DNA from: Boswellia sacra
Taxonomy: Eukaryota > Streptophyta > Magnoliopsida > Sapindales > Burseraceae
DNA length: 64,000 nt
NCBI GenBank assembly: GCA_013180625.2
Contig: SNVD02010278.1
Span: forward strand, 186,001-250,000
Direction: 5' to 3'
The position numbers were made by a program, and so were the translations under genes. The notes under the pieces are model-generated. The model made no database searches and was not told where the DNA came from. It worked only from the letters and a program-made list of their open reading frames with translations. This document shows, one piece after another, positions 60,836 to 64,000 of this stretch; position 1 is the stretch's first letter, and every line of letters starts with the position of its first letter.

Positions 60836-61234
60836 TTGCTCACGTTGCATTCATTTTATTTTCTTTTCTCGCATTTTCACATGGACACCATTCTCTCAAA
60901 TCTGCACAAACATTTTCCCTTTCTTCCTCCAAAGGATTTGCTTAAAATTTACAAAGCTTGCGTAGAAAAAGTAAAGATGTTGATGCGTAAGGGTATGCCT
61001 GTCGAAGTAAGATGGTTAATTGAAGCCAAGGTTCGATTTTCTTATAAATTTTTAGATAATCTTGTTTCTCACATGCAAGGTATGGAAAAAGCTTTTACGC
61101 CAAAAAGTGAAGAGCGAAAAGCTTACAAGTTTGTCTTAAATGTGCAAGATAGACTTGTAACTAGCGTTGCCGCTCCTTGGAATATTTGTCTAATAATCGA
61201 GAGGATAAACTATAGTTCATCAAGAACGGACTGA
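60836..61234 (+). CDS. Unidentified open frame between gag region and LOG
   Basis: A 132-codon frame. After a hydrophobic start it reads LSNLHKHFPFLPPKDLLKIY, EKVKMLMRKGMPVEVRWLIE and AKVRFSYKFLDNLVSHMQGM, then KSEERKAYKFVLNVQDRLVT. It is basic and likely helical, with a coding-like composition. Reading may continue past 61234 in another frame (LDDIRMTLETHSCGLVQREI). I do not recognise it. It could be a second captured host fragment or element-specific sequence. Confidence 0.4.
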   Translation: MLTLHSFYFLFSHFHMDTILSNLHKHFPFLPPKDLLKIYKACVEKVKMLMRKGMPVEVRWLIEAKVRFSYKFLDNLVSHMQGMEKAFTPKSEERKAYKFVLNVQDRLVTSVAAPWNICLIIERINYSSSRTD

Positions 61235-61746
61235 GTAAGGAGTCTTTGGATGATATCCGAATGACTCTTGAGACGCATTCTTGTGGACTTGTGCAGCGTG
61301 AAATTTTAACTTATGGACACAATTCGAAGATGAGCAGGAACGCTATAGTCTTGGGAATCTGACTCAAAACGACCCTGTTTGCCAGTTTATAAGAAAACTT
61401 GATGGGAAGCATATCCCCAACTCATAGAAGGTGTTTAAGCCGTTTCTGGACGTAAAACCAGAGGAAGATGTGAGCCACAATCACAACTACCTGTACATAT
61501 GCATGCATGCCATCATTTTTTAATTTTAATGTCTCATAGCTGTCATTTTTTAATTTGTATCGTTTGTTTGACTTATGGTGTCTTATTTCATCGTTTTTTT
61601 TTTGAATTTCTATGCATTAGTGTCATATTGTTCAAAAAGCAACCGAGCTACCTATTTAGATGTCATCATTAGCATACCTTTTTGCACTCCATAAATACCA
61701 CATCTCTTGTTCTCTTCTTCACGCATAGTTAGAGAGTTGCATAAAC

Positions 61747-62397
61747 ATGGAGGGAACTTCAAAACGTCGAATCCAAAAGATATGTGTATTCTGTGGATCT
61801 CGACCGGGTAAAAGTGAAGAGTTTGTTGAGGCAGCAAATTATCTTGGTAGACTCCTGGCTGAAAGAAAGATTCATGTGCTTTATGGGGGAGATAGCCTCG
61901 GGTTAATGGGTTGTGTGTCAAGAGCTGCACATGCAGGAAGTAGTCAAGTTTTAGAAGTTATTCCTAAAGCTTTGGCTGTAGAAAGCATTGTTAGAAAAAC
62001 GGTTAGGACGGAGTTACAGGTCTCTTCTATGCATGAACGCATGGTACATATGCTCATCAATTCAGATGCCTTTATTGCTTTACCAGGTGGCTTTGGTACT
62101 TTTGAAGAAATTTTTCAAATTGCCTCTTGGGCCCAACTGAACCTCCATAAAAAACCCATAGGTTTGTTAAATGTTAACAATTTCTTTGATCCTTTAATAA
62201 GTTTTGTTGATGCAGCTGTGGAATAAAATTTTATCTCTTATTCGGTGAGACAGATCCTTGTTTCTACCACTTCTGCTGATGAGTTACTTGATAAATTACA
62301 AGCAGTAGAGTACGAACTTGACCCAGCTAGTACTCAAATTAATTGGTCAGAAGAGCATAACAAAAAGTGCAAATTGGATCTGAATCTCCATTTGTAA
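61747..62397 (+). pseudogene. LOG: LOG-type cytokinin riboside 5'-monophosphate phosphoribohydrolase, intronless copy
   Basis: The frame runs 216 codons and matches the usual LOG length. It starts MEGTSKRRIQKICVFCGSRP (CGSxPG nucleotide loop), then HVLYGGDSLGLMG (residues 44-56), MHER (95-98) and the family signature PGGFGTFEE (113-121; normally PGGYGTLEE). It has SWAQLNLHKKPIGLLNVNNF (126-145) and later ILVSTTSADELLDKLQ. LOG enzymes release active free-base cytokinin. The conserved Arg of MHER and Glu of PGGxGTxEE are kept, while YGGG is YGGD. One in-frame TAA at 62224-62226 (codon 160) splits it. Plant LOG genes have several introns and this has none, so it is a spliced-RNA copy. It lies in the retrotransposon interior on its sense strand. 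The C-terminus ends LDLNLHL. Confidence 0.88.
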
Positions 62398-63091
62398 TTT
62401 TTTTTCCTGTCCTTATTTTATTTTTAGCATTTTATTTTATGAGTCTTTCAGGTCATCTCTTTTGAATAACAGAAGCTTCAGGTAATGTCTCCTATACTTT
62501 ATCTCTCTACATTTAAACATTGAGGACAATATTTCATTTGGTTGGGGGGGGGAGGATAGTAGACATAAGTGTATCTTGAATTTCCTTTTTCTTAAAAAAA
62601 AAAGCGAGTTAGTAATTAGATTCAGAGTGCGGCGTAAGAAGTTCAAATCCTCTTGAGACGTATTCTGGGTCAGGAATGGCAGAGTAAGGAGGACCAGTTT
62701 GAACTCTTGAAACCCATTCTAACCAATTTGTCATTTTATTTTGATTTTGTGAACTCATTTTAGCTAACTTGCTATTATTTAGTTTTGATTTTTGAATTTT
62801 ATAACAAGGAGGTCTTATTCATTTCACTTTGAATTATTCAAATCTATGAACTCTCACAACCTTATCATTTAATAAACAATGTGCTTATGTGCTCATTAAG
62901 CAAGTATTCTTGAACCTTTCTTCACATACACACATACCTTGATGCATGATTGTGGGTGGCGAAATGAAATATTACAATATTTGAGTTCTTTTGTTTTGTT
63001 TAGGATAACAACAAAAGGAAAGGGAAAGTTAAAAAAAAAACAAAAAAAAAAAGCAATTGTGGATAAGTTTGGTCTCGTAGCCTCCTTAATT
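62398..63091. other. Non-coding 3' part of the Athila-like element
   Basis: It holds a poly-G-rich tract (GGTTGGGGGGGGAGG at about 62540), typical of the region after gag in such elements and possibly a second polypurine tract, and poly-A runs near 63030-63055. No gene is recognised. Confidence 0.5.
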
Positions 63092-63370
63092 CGAGCAATT
63101 AAGCCCGAGGGATGCCTCAACACCTAATACCTTAAGAACAACTGGTTTGGGAGCTATTGGCCCAAAGCTCGCTACATGGATTAAGGAGAAAGCTTAATGG
63201 GATTGAACATTGCACTATCCATAAGTTTTTAAGTAAAAATAAAACATCGGTAAACCGAGTCGTTAAGCTCGTAAGGGTGTCTTAACACCTAATGCCCTAA
63301 GGTCAACTGGTCTGGGAGTCATTAGCTTAAGGCTCGCTACATGGGTTAAAGATGCATTCTTTCAAAAAAA
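63092..63370 (+). repeat. Tandem duplication near the 3' end of the Athila-like element
   Basis: About 63105-63190 and about 63270-63355 share the order AACACCTAAT, CAACTGGT, GGGAG(C/T), GCTCGCTACATGG and TTAA. The unit length is about 165 bp, and each unit is linked to an A-rich tract. Confidence 0.8.
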
Positions 63371-63680
63371 AAAAAAGAAGAAAAAAATAATATATAAAAT
63401 GAATGAATACTCCCTACCTAAGGTTGTTAGTCTTAACAAATACTAGAATCGATATAGCTTATTTCTAATAAGCCTCATAGTCATGTGTCAACTGAGCACA
63501 AAAGAAGGTTTGTGGATATCTTGACTGAAGGGTACATGAGTCATTTAAAAAAAAATTAGTTGAGAGTTTGTTTATTTGGATAAAATCAAGGAGAGTGTAA
63601 TAATGACCACCTCGGATGTAAAATTCTATAAATCACTTCTAAATAATAACGCTTTAATTGCTAGGGACTAGCAATAAGCT

Positions 63681-63691
63681 GGTTGGGGGTG
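63681..63691 (+). promoter_or_regulatory. Polypurine tract of the Athila-like element
   Basis: GGTTGGGGGTG lies immediately before the 3' LTR. It is G-rich rather than strictly purine, which is common in this branch. Confidence 0.65.
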
Positions 63692-64000
63692 TGATGAACA
63701 CTTAAATATATATGTTTAATAAGAATTTAATTCATCATATTGCATTAATAGTGTCATTAAATTCCTCAACTTAAGCATATTTGTAGCATTTGCATCTTTG
63801 GAATTACTTTCTTTTAATTTTGGTTTTGTTACAGGTTCGGTAAAATAGATGTAACTCTCTATTTATAGATTAGAATGGTGCAAATCTTAATGTTTTGGAA
63901 AGCTGATTAAATTATCTACAAGATTGTATTTCACAAGCTTCATCAAATTCGGGCTCTTAGTTGACCAAAAATGGGCTTGAAGTGAATCCATCTGCAGTTT
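63692..64000 (+). repeat. Start of the 3' LTR of the Athila-like element
   Basis: It matches 57234-57542 with 7 differences and no indels over 309 bp by eye. It continues past the window end. Confidence 0.92.

Larger units (their letters stand above)
57234..64000 (+). mobile_element. Athila-like LTR retrotransposon carrying a LOG gene
   Basis: 5' LTR 57234-58610, Asp-type primer site 58617-58634, gag from 58845, LOG-like frame 61747-62397, polypurine tract at 63681-63690 and start of the 3' LTR at 63692, which is cut off by the window end. The first 309 bp of the two LTRs differ at 7 sites by my count (about 98% identity), so the insertion is young compared with the rest of the window. No protease, reverse transcriptase, RNase H or integrase is visible in the 5.1-kb interior, so it is non-autonomous. 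It lies inside the tnp2 gene of CACTA 3. Confidence 0.9.

Noticed and set aside
61747..62397. LOG as an independent, functional host gene
   Set aside because: It has no introns, sits between an LTR-primer-gag region and a polypurine tract plus 3' LTR, and has an in-frame stop. Other copies might still be functional.

Overview
This is a plant nuclear window, most probably from a eudicot, although the sequence does not fix the species. It is AT-rich, its genes are split by GT-AG introns, and it is packed with plant transposable elements: Copia and Ty3 LTR elements with tRNA-iMet or tRNA-Asp primer sites, CACTA, MULE and PIF/Harbinger elements. Every recognisable host gene piece is broken. No gene in the window looks intact or expressed in the ordinary way, so this is a nested-transposon region with gene relics.

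Layout. 1-8 kb: a solo Copia LTR, a MULE with a 10-bp target duplication (2022-3517), a PIF/Harbinger-like element (4872-6250) and another solo LTR (6463-7130). 8.4-9.6 kb: a cytosolic-type HSP70 pseudogene. 9.9-12.05 kb: an LTR with an Asp-type primer site, interrupted by a MITE. 12.5-28.9 kb: a gag-protease Ty3/Gypsy element with both LTRs and a GAAAC target duplication. It is split by a 13.3-kb CACTA element (14384-27682) carrying intron-containing fragments of an ALC1/CHR10-type SNF2 helicase, DNA polymerase delta, an SYP4-type syntaxin, a ubiquitin-specific protease and beta-tubulin, plus pieces I do not recognise. All recognised fragments read on the minus strand. 29.2-33.1 kb: a MATH-domain pseudogene split by a smaller CACTA. 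33.8-35.6 kb: a long solo LTR with internal tandem repeats. 38.3-39.9 kb: a Copia 3' end.

40-64 kb is a stack of insertions. HSP70 pseudogene 2 holds a 1-kb fold-back element. HSP70 pseudogene 3 holds a 5.1-kb CACTA (43648-48776) that carries spliceable pieces of a RING E3 gene and of the tRNA methyltransferase TRM1. The same pseudogene is cut again by a Copia element. The Copia pol is cut by a transposase-bearing CACTA (from 50239). That tnp2 gene is cut by a young Athila-like element (from 57234; its 3' LTR runs off the window).

The Athila-like element has gag but no visible protease, RT or integrase. It carries an intronless, almost complete LOG cytokinin-activating enzyme reading frame, 216 codons with a single internal stop.

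The most notable theme is host-gene capture by three different mobile elements. Two are CACTA elements that copied DNA with introns, and one is an LTR retrotransposon that holds a spliced copy.
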